Of a DNA stretch of 14,257 nt, positions 1-7,047 are shown one piece after another; within the stretch, counting starts at the first letter, position 1; each line of letters begins with the position of its first letter. The position numbers and the translations under genes are program-made. Source of the DNA: JBBSDV01 sp038240335 (GTDB lineage: Bacteria; Chloroflexota; Dehalococcoidia; DSTF01; JACRBR01); contig JBBSDV010000078.1 in NCBI GenBank assembly GCA_038240335.1, positions 1-14,257 of the forward strand, given 5' to 3'. The notes beneath the pieces were generated by a model. It was not told the DNA's origin. It saw nothing but the letters and a program-made list of their open reading frames with translations, and searched no databases.

Positions 1-327
1 GACGTTCCGTCGATGTACTCCACGCCCTCAATGATCGCTCTGATCGAAGGCACGTGCGTGCAGCTGATCACTCGATACGTCGAGCCGGGCGAGCAATCGG
101 TCGGCTTTCGGGTGGATGTGAAGCATCTCGCGCCGACGCCGATTGGCAAGCAGGTCACGGCCAAGGTGTCGCTACGCGAGCTCAACGGCCGCCGTTGTAC
201 CTTCGATGTAGAAGTAACAAGCGAGGACGGTGTGAAGATCGGAGAGGGATTGCACGAGCGCGCAATCATCGACGTGAACCGCTTCGCGGCAAGCGTCCGA
301 TCGGCGAATGACGCCAAATCGGGATAG
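1..327 (+). CDS. FlK-like hotdog-fold thioesterase, 5'-truncated
   Basis: The reading frame is open from base 1 (codons for DVPS precede the first ATG at 13), so the true start lies outside the window. What remains resembles the fluoroacetyl-CoA thioesterase (FlK) branch of the hotdog superfamily. A YSTPSMIALIEGTC helix carries the family's Thr and Glu, followed by VKHLAPTPIG with the His region, and a C-terminal G-x-G-x-HER strand. Family members are about 130 residues long, so only roughly 20-25 residues are missing. They hydrolyse acyl-CoA thioesters in the cytoplasm; the substrate cannot be read from the sequence, and fluoroacetate specificity should not be assumed. It is followed by about 160 bp without a gene and looks like the last gene of an upstream unit. 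The family call is fairly sure, the function is not. Confidence 0.75.
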   Translation, partial: DVPSMYSTPSMIALIEGTCVQLITRYVEPGEQSVGFRVDVKHLAPTPIGKQVTAKVSLRELNGRRCTFDVEVTSEDGVKIGEGLHERAIIDVNRFAASVRSANDAKSG

Positions 328-488
328 CGACACAGCTTCGACGCTGCACAATTGCGGTGGCGCGTTTTGCACGGTTTCTTAACATCTCAGGGTTAACCTT
401 CACTCCCCGCTCGCCGTTCTACAACCGAAGAATCGAAGTAGGGAACGGATAGAGGGCGCCCAACGCGTCCGATTCAGGAGGATTAGGT
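328..488. other. Intergenic region upstream of the secreted FxLYD protein
   Basis: This stretch has no coding potential that I can support. It holds a weak CAGC/GCTG hairpin shortly after the thioesterase stop and a TTAAC direct repeat around 370-398 that includes the palindrome GGTTAACC. No sigma-70 promoter with acceptable spacing could be picked out, although the gene at 489 presumably starts its transcript here. The right edge carries a perfect AGGAGG at 476-481. Confidence 0.4.
476..481 (+). promoter_or_regulatory. Shine-Dalgarno AGGAGG fixing a TTG start
   Basis: A perfect AGGAGG lies 7 nt before the TTG at 489-491. The peptide from that TTG begins with MKKFLVGGLF, a textbook signal peptide start. 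This supports the non-ATG start. Confidence 0.75.
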
Positions 489-1337
489 TTGAAGAAGTTT
501 CTCGTAGGCGGCTTGTTTGCCGTGGTCGGGCTGGCGGCCTTTGCCGGCACATGTAACGTAAGTCACGTTGGATTCAACACGATCGGGTCGCACGACACGG
601 CCGCTGGGCAGGTCGACAACAACTCCGGCGTCAACATTCTCGAGCACAAGTTCAAGGTGGCGTTCCTGAACGACAACAACGATGTCGTTGAGACGAAGAC
701 AATCAACGGCTGCTTGCGCTCGCTGCAGGATGGCTCGTCTGATTTCTTCTCGACGGCAGCAAGCGCCAGCGCGGGCGACACAACGCACTCGCTCTCGCGT
801 CTCGCCAACTTCTCGGAGGATCCAAGCTTCAAGATCGGTACGACGACGTCGGCCGACCTCTCTGTGACCACGACGAACATCGCCCGGACGGGCACGTCGC
901 TCAAAGTCGCAGGCACGGTCAAGAACAACGGCGACGACCTGATCACATCGCCCGCAGTGTGTATGGTTGCACGTGACACCGACGGCAACGTTCTCGTCGT
1001 CGGCAAGGACGACAGCCTCGATGACATCGACACGGGCGTGACGCGGACCTTCTCCGTCACCATGACCGTGCCGTCGAGCGGCACGACGCCGAAGACGGTC
1101 GACGTCTACGTCGATGGCATCGACGACAACAACGACAAGGTGATCGAGCCGCAGAGCGACCTCGACAACACCGTCAAGACCTGTGGCACGGCAACAACGA
1201 CGGCCACAGCCAACGCGACGGAGACTTCGGCGGCCGCGACTTCGTCCTCGACGCCTACTGACACGGCTACAAGCACGACCATTCCGGCCGCCGCGACGAA
1301 CACCCCGGCAGCGACCAGCACCCCGTGCGGCGGCTAA
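489..1337 (+). CDS. Secreted protein with two tandem FxLYD-like domains and a Thr/Ala-rich tail
   Basis: This 282-residue protein has a Sec signal peptide (MKK, then a hydrophobic run to about residue 20, likely cut after AFA). The AGTC that follows is a poor lipobox, so secretion is likelier than lipidation. Residues about 35-95 and 125-215 each show the FxLYD pattern: G-x-V-x-NN, a hydrophobic strand ending in D-x-(D/N), then an S-L-x-x-G-x-x-x-x-F strand. They appear to be a duplicated beta-sandwich, a kind of domain common in cell-surface proteins of unknown function. From about 233 the sequence is almost only Thr, Ala, Ser and Pro, ending in CGG, as in stalks or glycosylated linkers. No catalytic motif is visible. 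It stands alone between its own ribosome binding site and a terminator hairpin, so it is probably monocistronic. The domain call rests on pattern recognition only. Confidence 0.72.
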   Translation: MKKFLVGGLFAVVGLAAFAGTCNVSHVGFNTIGSHDTAAGQVDNNSGVNILEHKFKVAFLNDNNDVVETKTINGCLRSLQDGSSDFFSTAASASAGDTTHSLSRLANFSEDPSFKIGTTTSADLSVTTTNIARTGTSLKVAGTVKNNGDDLITSPAVCMVARDTDGNVLVVGKDDSLDDIDTGVTRTFSVTMTVPSSGTTPKTVDVYVDGIDDNNDKVIEPQSDLDNTVKTCGTATTTATANATETSAAATSSSTPTDTATSTTIPAAATNTPAATSTPCGG

Positions 1338-1364
1338 CGCAGCAGGGGTAACGAGTGCACGACT

Positions 1365-1393
1365 AAGGGGCTCGTCAATAAGGCGAGCCCCTT
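1365..1393 (+). terminator. Hairpin terminator of the FxLYD gene
   Basis: AAGGGGCTCG (1365-1374) and CGAGCCCCTT (1384-1393) form a perfect 10-bp stem with a 9-nt loop, 27 nt after the stop codon. The following CCGTTTG gives only a short T run. The hairpin is strong, but intrinsic termination is plausible rather than certain. Confidence 0.7.
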
Positions 1394-1477
1394 CCGTTTG
1401 CGTCACCGCATGTCGGAGTTGCTCGTGCGATGCTTCCTGCCCGCAACGTTACACATCATCGATAGGCCGACGCAGCT

Positions 1478-1594
1478 TGTCATTCTGAGCGCGAGCGAAG
1501 AATCTTGGTCGTGCGGCAAGCGACACATGTATGACGTTGCGGTGGGGAACCGTGGTCAGCCGAACAAGACCCTTCGCTGGCGCTCTGGGTGACA
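1478..1594. repeat. Imperfect inverted repeat of the TGTCATTCTGAGCG type
   Basis: Bases 1478-1505 and the reverse complement of 1567-1594 agree at 22 of 28 positions. The arms begin TGTCATTCTGAGCG and TGTCACCCAGAGCG, and both contain AGCGAAG and end in TCT. About 61 bp separate them. From memory, sequences of this type recur in intergenic regions of Chloroflexota and some other bacterial genomes, like REP or MITE elements. No open frame or transposase is inside, so it would be a passive or trans-mobilised element. Confidence 0.6.
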
Positions 1595-1638
1595 AGCAGT
1601 GAGGCCATACACATTCCTGAGGAAGGTTTGTGCGCGGC

Positions 1639-1669
1639 AGCGGCACAAGCAGCGATCCAGCGTGCCGCT
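1639..1669. terminator. Possible 3' hairpin of the inositol-lipid operon
   Basis: AGCGGCAC (1639-1646) and GTGCCGCT (1662-1669) form a perfect 8-bp stem around a 15-nt loop, about 100 nt past the pimA-like stop codon on the minus strand. No T-tract follows in either direction, so a terminator role is tentative. It could also belong to the neighbouring repeat. Confidence 0.35.
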
Positions 1670-1765
1670 ATTCGGGACGCACCTCTGTGCTTCTGGTCCA
1701 TCTGTGGGTCGTCCCCGCCAAACGCAGCCTATCTCCGGACTCTCGCTTCTCACCGCCCCGACCAA

Positions 1766-2917
1766 CTATCCGCCGACTACAGCGCTCTCCGCTTCCCGGT
1801 CGATCAGGCGGCGCTCGTAGATTAGGCGCTCATAATAGGAGAGTACCTGCTGACTGACGCGGTCCCAGCTGTAGTACCGCGAGCGCTCGCGGCCGCGCGC
1901 CGCCATCCGTGCGCAGCGCTCCGGGTCGCGGAGCAGTTCGATTAGGGAATCGGCGAGGGATTGTGGATCTTCGGGGCGGGTGAGCAGGCCTTCGACGCCG
2001 TGCGTCAGGACGCCGGCGAAGCCGTCGATGTTCGACGCGACGATCGGCATGCTGGCGGCCATCGCCTCGAGCAGGACGATTCCCTGGCTCTCGAAGCCGG
2101 TGTTCGGAGCGCAAAAAACGTGGGCGCTGTGGTGGTAGCGCGGCAGCTCGTCGAACGGCACGTGGCTGCGGAAGACGACATCACGCAGGTGCGCCTTCTC
2201 GACGGAGCGCTCGTAGCGGTCGAACTCGCCGGCGCCGACGACGATCAGGCGACTCTCCGGGATCGCGCGCTGCACGGCCGCGAAGGCGCGTATCAGGTAC
2301 TTGAGCCCCTTGCGCTTCTCGGGCCGGCCGACGAACAGCACGTTGCGCTTGCCGTCGCCGAACTCCTCCAGCGGCCGCACATCCTGCTCGAAGTGCTCGA
2401 TATCGACGCCGTTCGGGATGATGTTGTAGTACCCGGGAAAGTACTTCTCGATGTGCTTGACGGCGGCGGTGGAGACGGCGATCTTGCCGTCGAGTTTGCT
2501 CTGCCAGCGCTTGATCAGCCGTCGCCCGTAGACGTAGATGAAATTCGAGTCGCGCGCCGCGTGCCAGGTGCCGACGTTGACGGCCGTCGAGTAGCGGAGG
2601 AACTGGATCGGCAGCTGTGGCATGAAGGGCTCGTGCACGTGGACGATGTCGAAGTCGTTCTCCTCAAGCACACGCTTCACCTGGCCGCCGGTGCGGAGCG
2701 AGAGCGTGATGCGGGCGATCGAGCCGCTCACCCGCAGGGGGATCGGCCTGCCGATGATCGTGATCGGACAGATGCCGTTGCTCGCCGGCTTCGTGCCGGG
2801 AGCTACGATGTGCGGCTCGTGGCCGAGTTGGACGAACTGCTCCGCGAGATGGGCGATGTGGTTGTTGACGCCGCCGCTCACCGACCAGTCGTAGGGCGAA
2901 ACAAGCGCGATCTTCAT
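1766..2917 (-). CDS. pimA: GT4-family glycosyltransferase, PimA-like phosphatidylinositol mannosyltransferase
   Basis: This 383-residue GT-B glycosyltransferase matches mycobacterial PimA in length and motifs. PimA transfers mannose from GDP-mannose to the inositol of phosphatidylinositol at the inner face of the membrane. Visible hallmarks are the N-terminal SPYDWSVSGGVNNHI loop (the GGV acceptor and donor site), DFDIVHVHEP, GTWHA with the His equivalent to the catalytic PimA His118, IPNGVD, GRPEKRKG (basic residues for the diphosphate), and a C-terminal E-SQGIVLL-E, the EX7E signature. The ATG at 2917 is chosen because it overlaps the PHP stop codon as ATGA and begins exactly at the MKIALVSPYD strand; a 45-residue upstream extension would lie inside the PHP gene. 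It is the last gene of the operon. Another GT4 specificity is possible, but the neighbours favour an inositol lipid acceptor. Confidence 0.82.
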   Translation of the reverse strand: MKIALVSPYDWSVSGGVNNHIAHLAEQFVQLGHEPHIVAPGTKPASNGICPITIIGRPIPLRVSGSIARITLSLRTGGQVKRVLEENDFDIVHVHEPFMPQLPIQFLRYSTAVNVGTWHAARDSNFIYVYGRRLIKRWQSKLDGKIAVSTAAVKHIEKYFPGYYNIIPNGVDIEHFEQDVRPLEEFGDGKRNVLFVGRPEKRKGLKYLIRAFAAVQRAIPESRLIVVGAGEFDRYERSVEKAHLRDVVFRSHVPFDELPRYHHSAHVFCAPNTGFESQGIVLLEAMAASMPIVASNIDGFAGVLTHGVEGLLTRPEDPQSLADSLIELLRDPERCARMAARGRERSRYYSWDRVSQQVLSYYERLIYERRLIDREAESAVVGG

Positions 2918-3723
2918 CGCGCGCCACTCTCGGGAGGCGATGCCGAGTCGGATGTTAGGCGCGTTTCGGCAGATTTTCGCCGGCTCGATACGAAGCTGCG
3001 GATCGTCGGTGCCCAGCCCATAGCGCGCGGTGTCGCCATCATGCCGCGCCATTGCTGCAGTGCGATGTTCCGATAGCCTAGCTCGGACAACCGGGGTGCG
3101 CGGCCCGGCTCGCCGGCGGTCGTCTTCGTCTCGATGGCTCGCCGCAGAGCCGCGGCGGAGGTGCCGCTGAAGCGTGTCCGGGCACTGCCGATCGATTGGA
3201 GAAAGTGGGCGTCGCTGCAGCCCACCGCCGCGAGTCCGAAGCGCTCACGATTGAGCCGCCGCGCCTTCGCTGACGTAACGCGGCCCGCCGGACTCACGTT
3301 GTACTCCTCGATCGCATCGAAGTAGACGCCGTCATTCGCGATCGCCGCCACGCGATCGAAGGTCTTTACCGTGATGCTGCGCGTCAGCCACGAGAGCGGG
3401 TGCGGTACGATGGCCAGCCCGCCCTGGGCATGGATCACCGCCAGCGTCGCCTCGACGCGCTGGAAGCTCGGGACAGGTTCGTCGATGTAGAGGGCGAGCA
3501 GGTGGCCGTCGAGCGTGGTCACTTCCATTCCACCGACGACGTCGAAGGCGTATTGTCCGCGCGCGTGCAGATTGCGCGCCTCGTCCGCCGCTGTCAATGT
3601 GTCGTGCTCCGTCACCGCGATGACATCGAGCGTCCCGGCGCGCACGACATGGTCAAGCAACTCGGACACGGTCGCCATGCCGTCGCCGTGCCGGGTGTGA
3701 ATGTGGAGGTCAGCGGTACCCAA
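2914..3723 (-). CDS. PHP-domain phosphoesterase (COG0613-like)
   Basis: This 269-residue protein has a PHP metallophosphoesterase fold. Probable metal ligands are DLHIH (His7, His9), Asp14, the EHD motif (His40), Glu67 and His74, His108 in VPHP, and SDAH (Asp171, His173), a full set for a di- or tri-metal site. Relatives hydrolyse small phosphomonoesters or nucleoside bisphosphates. The TTG at 3723 is the only common start codon between an upstream in-frame stop and the DLHIH motif, with GGATAGGA just before it. Its stop overlaps the pimA-like start (ATGA), implying translational coupling. Position between an acyltransferase and a phosphatidylinositol mannosyltransferase suggests a lipid-related phosphate substrate, perhaps phosphatidylinositol phosphate, but this is inference. 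The C-terminal 60 residues beyond the last ligand are basic and unassigned. Confidence 0.78.
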   Translation of the reverse strand: MGTADLHIHTRHGDGMATVSELLDHVVRAGTLDVIAVTEHDTLTAADEARNLHARGQYAFDVVGGMEVTTLDGHLLALYIDEPVPSFQRVEATLAVIHAQGGLAIVPHPLSWLTRSITVKTFDRVAAIANDGVYFDAIEEYNVSPAGRVTSAKARRLNRERFGLAAVGCSDAHFLQSIGSARTRFSGTSAAALRRAIETKTTAGEPGRAPRLSELGYRNIALQQWRGMMATPRAMGWAPTIRSFVSSRRKSAETRLTSDSASPPESGAR

Positions 3724-3813
3724 GCGTCCTATCCGTCGCGAATCGCTTCTGCGAGACGCATGCGGAGCGATGGTTCGCTCGTGCCGCTATTGTAGCTGTT
3801 CGTCGCGGTGGTA

Positions 3814-4731
3814 CTACTTCTGTGGTTGGCTGGGCGGCAGGTCGTCGGGCCAGATGCGGTCGAGCACACTCCATTGACCTGGATCTTCTCTGAGGTGCTT
3901 CTCGAAGAGCGCAAGGAGCGTCGCGGTGTTGACGCGCAGATCGTGCTCGTTGTCTCCCGTCCGGACGATTTCGATCGGTGGCCCGAGCACGGCATGCACC
4001 TTGAAGCCGCCCGTGCGTCGCACCCAACCGGGCAGCAGCACTGCGTTCGTGCGCATCGCGAGGTCGACTGCGCCGGTCGGGAAACGCGCCGGGTAGCCGC
4101 AGAATGGCAGTTCGATGCCGCGTTTCTGGATGTCGCGATCAATGAGGATCGCCACGACGCCGCCGTCCCGTAGCCACGAGAGGGCGTTCTTGATGGCGGC
4201 GAACCCAACGGGCTCGTAGCGATGCCCGTGCGCGGTTCGGAGGCTCCGCATCAGCCGCCCTAGTTCCGGCGGGTCGAGCGGCTCGACGAGCGCAAAGGCC
4301 TTGATGCCGGCCGCGGCCAAGCCCTGCGTCGCGAACTCCGGGTTTGCGTAATGGGCGGACGCGAGCACGACGCCGCGGCCCTCGGCCTGCGCCTCGCGGA
4401 CGTAATGCAGGCCCTCGAGATGCAGGTCGTCGCGGAAGAACTGCTCGATGTTCATTCGATGCATACCGACGACGTCGGCGTAGTAGCGCCCGGTGTTGCG
4501 CGCACACTGCCGGCTGATCCGCCGCACCTCTTCTTCCGGTGCGTCCGGGCCGAGCACGTGGCGAATGTTGCTCCGGATGTTCTTGCCGATGTGCGGTCCC
4601 CAGTCGTACACGCGGTCGCTGAGGAAGCGCGAGATGCCGTACCGCCAGTTCAGCGGCATCCGGCCGATCGTCGCGATGACGCCGACCATCATGTAATATC
4701 GCCACTTGCTCGGCCGTGGCAGAAAGCGCAC
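3814..4731 (-). CDS. LpxL/PatA-type lysophospholipid or PIM acyltransferase
   Basis: This 305-residue membrane-associated acyltransferase belongs to the LpxL/HtrB family, to which mycobacterial PatA (acylates the mannose of PIM) also belongs. SAHYANPEF carries the catalytic HX4E (His127, Glu132), as opposed to the HX4D of its upstream neighbour. NIRSNIRHVLG near residue 51 and LIDRD...ELPFCGYPARFPTGAVDLAMRT downstream are typical family blocks. An N-terminal hydrophobic segment (about 13-30) probably anchors it. The start is GTG at 4731, 3 nt after the stop of the previous gene, with GAAGAGG upstream. In mycobacteria patA directly precedes pimA; here only the PHP gene intervenes. Acyl acceptor specificity is inferred from that context. 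Confidence 0.78.
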   Translation of the reverse strand: MRFLPRPSKWRYYMMVGVIATIGRMPLNWRYGISRFLSDRVYDWGPHIGKNIRSNIRHVLGPDAPEEEVRRISRQCARNTGRYYADVVGMHRMNIEQFFRDDLHLEGLHYVREAQAEGRGVVLASAHYANPEFATQGLAAAGIKAFALVEPLDPPELGRLMRSLRTAHGHRYEPVGFAAIKNALSWLRDGGVVAILIDRDIQKRGIELPFCGYPARFPTGAVDLAMRTNAVLLPGWVRRTGGFKVHAVLGPPIEIVRTGDNEHDLRVNTATLLALFEKHLREDPGQWSVLDRIWPDDLPPSQPQK

Positions 4732-4734
4732 CCG

Positions 4735-5661
4735 TCAGGCCTCTTCCGGTCGAGGAGCAACAGTGGCGGCAACGCGTGGCTGCGCGGCGGCCCAGATCGG
4801 CCGGAAGATGAACCACTGGTCGGGATACATGCGGATCGTTCGTTCCATCGACCGCATGATACTGGTGGTCAGCGCGTGTACGTCGGCGGTTTCGTCGCCC
4901 GTCGGCGTGAAGTCCCGCAGGCTCGTGTCGATCAACGGCCGGATGTCGAGATCGTTTTCGGGGCCGCGGATGACGACGGCCGGCACGACCCACGCGTTCG
5001 TGCGCAGCGCGATGCGAGCGGCGGCCGAGGATACATGCGCTGGTGCTCCGAAGAAGTCGACCGTGACCGCGAACTCATCGGAGGCGACGTCGACGAGTGT
5101 CGCCAGCATCTCGCCGCGTCGCAGAAGTCGAAACAGGGTGGGCCCGAGGTGTTCGCGGCTGAGCACGGTCATCCCGAGCTTCGACCGCGAACCCTGCACA
5201 AGATCGTTCATCGGCTCGTACGGGAACGTCTCCGCAATGGCGTTGATCGCGTAGCCGTTCGCCGCGAGCGCAGCAGCGCCGAGGTCCCAGTTGCCGAAGT
5301 GAATCGTTGCGATGATCACGCCGCGGCCCGAGTTCGCCGCCTCGTCGAGCGCCTCCCAGTCGTCGAAGCGGAGGCGTCGCAGCACCTCGCCCCGCGTGAT
5401 CGAGGGAAAGTGCACGAAGTCAATGACGTACTTGCCGAAGTTCCGAAACGAGCGGCGCGCGATGGAGTCGATGTAGGTGCGGTCGTCGCTCTGAAGGACG
5501 CGTGCGAGATTGGCGTTGAGCGCCTTGCGCTGGCGTGGGAAGATCACCCAGTAGCAGATGAGAGCGACGCGCTCGCCGAACCAGTAGCCGACGCGAAGCG
5601 GTAGCGGCCGCGTGAGGAGGATCGACAGCCGGAATCCCCAGTAGACAAGCCTGTCGAGCAA
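4735..5661 (-). CDS. LpxL/HtrB-family acyltransferase
   Basis: This 308-residue protein is a second member of the LpxL/HtrB/PatA superfamily, diverged from the one that follows. TIHFGNWD holds the HX4D catalytic dyad (His121, Asp126). DFFGAPAHVSSAAARIALRTNAWVVPA matches the family block after the active site, and the N-terminus (about 5-40) is hydrophobic with interspersed Arg as in membrane-bound members. Translation starts at TTG 5661, 7 nt after the inositol-phosphate synthase stop, behind GGGATGAGG. It would transfer a fatty acyl chain from acyl-CoA or acyl-ACP to a lipid at the cytoplasmic face. With two such enzymes in one operon, one may acylate a mannose and the other the inositol or glycerol. 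The family is sure, the acceptor is not. Confidence 0.78.
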   Translation of the reverse strand: MLDRLVYWGFRLSILLTRPLPLRVGYWFGERVALICYWVIFPRQRKALNANLARVLQSDDRTYIDSIARRSFRNFGKYVIDFVHFPSITRGEVLRRLRFDDWEALDEAANSGRGVIIATIHFGNWDLGAAALAANGYAINAIAETFPYEPMNDLVQGSRSKLGMTVLSREHLGPTLFRLLRRGEMLATLVDVASDEFAVTVDFFGAPAHVSSAAARIALRTNAWVVPAVVIRGPENDLDIRPLIDTSLRDFTPTGDETADVHALTTSIMRSMERTIRMYPDQWFIFRPIWAAAQPRVAATVAPRPEEA

Positions 5662-5668
5662 CCCGGCC

Positions 5669-7036
5669 TCATCCCGCTATGAACTCCTCCACCATGTCGT
5701 GTGCGACGTCGTCGGTGAACTGCGTCGGCGGCGACTTCATGAAGTACGCCGATGGTGCGAGCAGCGGCCCGGCGAGGCCCCGGTCGAGGGCGATCTTGCA
5801 GCAGCGGATCGCATCGATGACGACGCCGGCGGAGTTGGGGCTATCCCAGACCTCCAGCTTCAGTTCCGCATTCAGCGGCACGTTGCCGAAGGTCGTCCCC
5901 TCCATCCGAATGTAGCACCATTTGCGGTCGAGAAGCCACGGCACATGGTCCGATGGGCCGACGTGCACGTCGCCGGCGGGCAGTTCGTAGTCAAGCTGCG
6001 ACGTGACAGCGTTTGTCTTGGAGATCTTCTTGGATTCCAGGCGTTCGCGTTCAAGCATGTTAAGAAAGTCGGTATTGCCCCCGAAGTTCAGCTGGTACGT
6101 GCGATCGAGGCGCACGCCGCGTTCGCGGAACAGCCGCGTCAACATGCGATGGACGATCGTCGCGCCGACCTGCGACTTGATGTCGTCGCCGATGATCGGC
6201 AGGCCGGCTTCCTCGAAGCGCTTCGGCCAGTAACCGTAGTGATCGCGAGCGATGAAGACCGGAATGCAATTGATGAAGCCGCAGCCCGCCGCAAGCACCT
6301 GCTCGACGTACCACTTTGTCGCTTCTTCCGAGCCCACGGGTAGGTAGCTGACGACGACGTCGGTCTCCGTTTCGCGCAGCAGCCGCACGATGTCGTCAGT
6401 GGGACCCTTGGACTTCGTGATCACCTTCGACAGGTACTTGCCGAGGCCGTCGTGCGTCATCCCTCGCGACACACGCACACCCTGGTTCGGCACGTCACTG
6501 AACTTGTAGGTGTTATTTGGCGTCGTGAATACGGCCTCCGAGAGGTCGTGCCCAACCTTGTTCTCATCGATGTCTATCGCGGCAACGAAGTTGATGTCGC
6601 GGATGTGGTAGCCGCCGAGATCGACGTGCATGAGGCCCGGGATCAACTGGCCGGGCTCGGCATCATTGTAGAAGTAGCGCCCCTGGACGAGGGACGACGC
6701 GCAGTTGCCGACGCCGATGATCGCCACATTGATCTTGCCATCTGCACGCCGGCTCTTGGTCGCGACTCGCGTGGATGCTCCCGCCTTTTCCTTCACGGAT
6801 GATGCTTTACCGGCCATGGTTCGCGTTCCTCCTTCGGAGTAGAACAACTGTCGCTCCGACATGCCGAGTGCTGCGCACACGGTGTCGATGAACTGCCGTC
6901 CCGGCTGCTTCGTGCCGGACTTAATCTGCGACAAATAGCCCTCGCTAACGCGATAGCCGCGGCGCTCGAGTTCGGCGAGCAACCACCGTTGCTTCTGACC
7001 CCGCTGCTCCAGCACCTCAAACACCCGCGTCGGCAT
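5669..7036 (-). CDS. ino1: HTH-domain/myo-inositol-1-phosphate synthase fusion
   Basis: The enzyme domain converts glucose-6-phosphate to inositol-1-phosphate with NAD+. Counting from an ATG at 7045, residues 15-70 form an XRE-like helix-turn-helix (GYLSQIKSGTKQPG with a following FIDTVCAALGM), 71-103 a basic linker, and 104-458 a synthase close to mycobacterial Ino1. Landmarks are GVGNCASSL (111-119, NAD site), VSYLPVGSEEA, GDDIKSQVGAT (286-296, active-site Lys290), NFGGNTDFLN, LESKKISKTNAVTS and EVWDSPNSAGVVIDA. Two ATGs compete at the 5' end: 7045, directly abutting GGAG, and 7036, 9 nt after it; 7036 is preferred. A third ATG at 6817, preceded by AAGGAGG, would yield the 382-residue enzyme alone. 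First gene of a five-gene operon for inositol lipids. Mycobacterial Ino1 has no such HTH, so the fusion is the unusual part. Confidence 0.88.
   Translation of the reverse strand: MPTRVFEVLEQRGQKQRWLLAELERRGYRVSEGYLSQIKSGTKQPGRQFIDTVCAALGMSERQLFYSEGGTRTMAGKASSVKEKAGASTRVATKSRRADGKINVAIIGVGNCASSLVQGRYFYNDAEPGQLIPGLMHVDLGGYHIRDINFVAAIDIDENKVGHDLSEAVFTTPNNTYKFSDVPNQGVRVSRGMTHDGLGKYLSKVITKSKGPTDDIVRLLRETETDVVVSYLPVGSEEATKWYVEQVLAAGCGFINCIPVFIARDHYGYWPKRFEEAGLPIIGDDIKSQVGATIVHRMLTRLFRERGVRLDRTYQLNFGGNTDFLNMLERERLESKKISKTNAVTSQLDYELPAGDVHVGPSDHVPWLLDRKWCYIRMEGTTFGNVPLNAELKLEVWDSPNSAGVVIDAIRCCKIALDRGLAGPLLAPSAYFMKSPPTQFTDDVAHDMVEEFIAG
6828..6834 (-). promoter_or_regulatory. Internal Shine-Dalgarno for an enzyme-only ino1 product
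   Basis: On the minus strand a perfect AAGGAGG (6834 down to 6828) stands 10 nt before an in-frame ATG at 6817, exactly between the HTH domain and the synthase domain. It is the strongest ribosome binding sequence in the operon. It suggests a second translation start giving inositol-phosphate synthase without the HTH. Confidence 0.55.
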
Positions 7037-7047
7037 CTTTACCATCT

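Larger units (their letters stand above)
1394..1765. other. Gene-free region with palindromic repeats
   Basis: This lies between the terminator and the 3' end of the minus-strand inositol-lipid operon. Short open frames exist on both strands, but none has a ribosome binding site, a sensible start or a recognisable product. The region contains the imperfect inverted repeat at 1478-1594, a perfect TTCCTGAGGAA palindrome at 1614-1624 and the hairpin at 1639-1669. It reads as repeat-derived or decayed DNA. Confidence 0.5.

Noticed and set aside
483..1406. 307-codon minus-strand open frame opposite the secreted protein
   Set aside because: Low-complexity Arg/Val/Asp sequence with no domain; the plus strand has a signal peptide, ribosome site and terminator.
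1961..3076. 371-codon plus-strand open frame opposite the glycosyltransferase
   Set aside because: Asp/Val/Ala/Arg-rich composition of a GC-driven antisense frame; the minus strand encodes a clear PimA-like protein over the same bases.
4351..5604. 417-codon plus-strand open frame
   Set aside because: It lies antisense across two well-supported acyltransferases, has no ribosome binding site and no recognisable motif.
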